IMG/VR virus record: IMGVR_UViG_3300032241_001846
Span: 1 to 20,176 of that record
Strand: one strand, 5' to 3'
DNA from: a virus
DNA length: 20,176 nt
Part shown: positions 20,006 to 20,176 of the stretch, one piece after another
How the letters are laid out: each line of letters starts with the position of its first letter
How positions within the stretch are numbered: position 1 is the first letter of the stretch
The notes under the pieces: generated by a model
What the model was told of the DNA's origin: nothing
Database searches by the model: none
The model's input: only the letters and a program-made list of their open reading frames with translations
Position numbers and translations under genes: made by a program

Positions 20006-20176
20006 TAGCGATATCCTTTGAATCCTGTTACCGGACTGGTATGATTAGTGTCATCAGGTTCATGACTACCGGTGCTGATATAATCTTTAGGCTTCATGCC
20101 CAATTTTTTCATTATGGCCTTAAGTTTGTCGCGCTCGGGTTGGGTATAGCCGCTGAATATGGGCATGTTGCCAAAG
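20005..20176 (-). CDS. Partial gene, C-terminus carrying the SPVxGFxGYR tag
   Basis: A minus-strand frame enters at the right edge and runs 56 codons to TAA at 20005-20007. The visible end reads IMKKLGMKPKDYI (central region) and finishes SPVTGFKGYR, the same tail as the two paralogues at 18337-19130 but without the Pro. The rest differs, and the N-terminus lies outside the window, so whether it starts with MRAREF is not known. The stop codon overlaps the start of the Ntn-hydrolase-like gene (TAATG). Confidence 0.8.
   Translation of the reverse strand, partial: FGNMPIFSGYTQPERDKLKAIMKKLGMKPKDYISTGSHEPDDTNHTSPVTGFKGYR

Noticed and set aside
1-20176. tRNA genes, CRISPR arrays, IS elements, integrase or attachment sites
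   Set aside because: I looked for tRNA-like cloverleaf sequence, regular spaced repeats, transposase or integrase motifs and terminal inverted repeats and saw none. The only tandem repeats are the 12-bp coding repeat and the gp32 leader motif.

Overview
This window looks like part of the genome of a T4-like (Straboviridae/Kyanoviridae-type) myovirus, of the kind known mostly from uncultured marine and freshwater phages. The evidence is the co-occurrence of three recognisable T4-type core genes: a RecA-like recombinase (uvsX, 6575-7633), the single-stranded DNA-binding protein gp32 (10854-11834) and the large terminase gp17 (14864-16429). They sit among many small, tightly packed genes. Every gene I accept is on the minus strand, so transcription runs from high to low coordinates. 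The host is probably Gram-negative, because one gene encodes a nuclease with a signal peptide and consensus sigma70-type promoters are present. No photosynthesis genes, tRNAs, rRNAs, IS elements, CRISPR arrays or integrase were seen.

Reading in the direction of transcription, the right end (20176-17585) is an accessory block. It holds the 3' end of one gene, an Ntn-hydrolase-like gene, and two small paralogous genes that share N- and C-terminal signatures. An exported DRGH-motif nuclease follows. Next is the packaging block (17562-11981): a radical SAM enzyme, the terminase, a large 680-residue protein of unknown function with a glycine-zipper segment, and a DUF6492-like putative glycosyltransferase.

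A clear promoter and a repeat-containing leader (11840-11969) then begin the gp32-uvsX operon (11834-1718). It interleaves recombination genes with three more radical SAM enzymes, a sulfotransferase-like protein, a short-chain dehydrogenase, a methyltransferase, a nucleotidyltransferase-cupin fusion and a glycosyltransferase. The operon ends with a virion-like beta-rich protein, which has its own T4-late-type promoter, and a strong terminator (1670-1696). Two separately promoted genes follow, a small membrane protein and an AAA+ ATPase, then a three-hairpin 3' region ending in another terminator. A probable partial gene runs off the left edge.

The most notable theme is four divergent radical SAM proteins, each with an N-terminal cysteine cluster of the twitch/SPASM kind, interspersed with sugar-, sulfo- and methyl-transfer genes inside the core replication and packaging regions. 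This suggests a phage-encoded modification pathway, perhaps acting on glycans or peptides; its product cannot be read from the sequence. The second theme is the small right-end family that combines an N-terminal MRAREFVxE segment with a C-terminal SPVxGFxGYPR tag. The N-terminal segment resembles the capsid-targeting peptides of T4 internal proteins.
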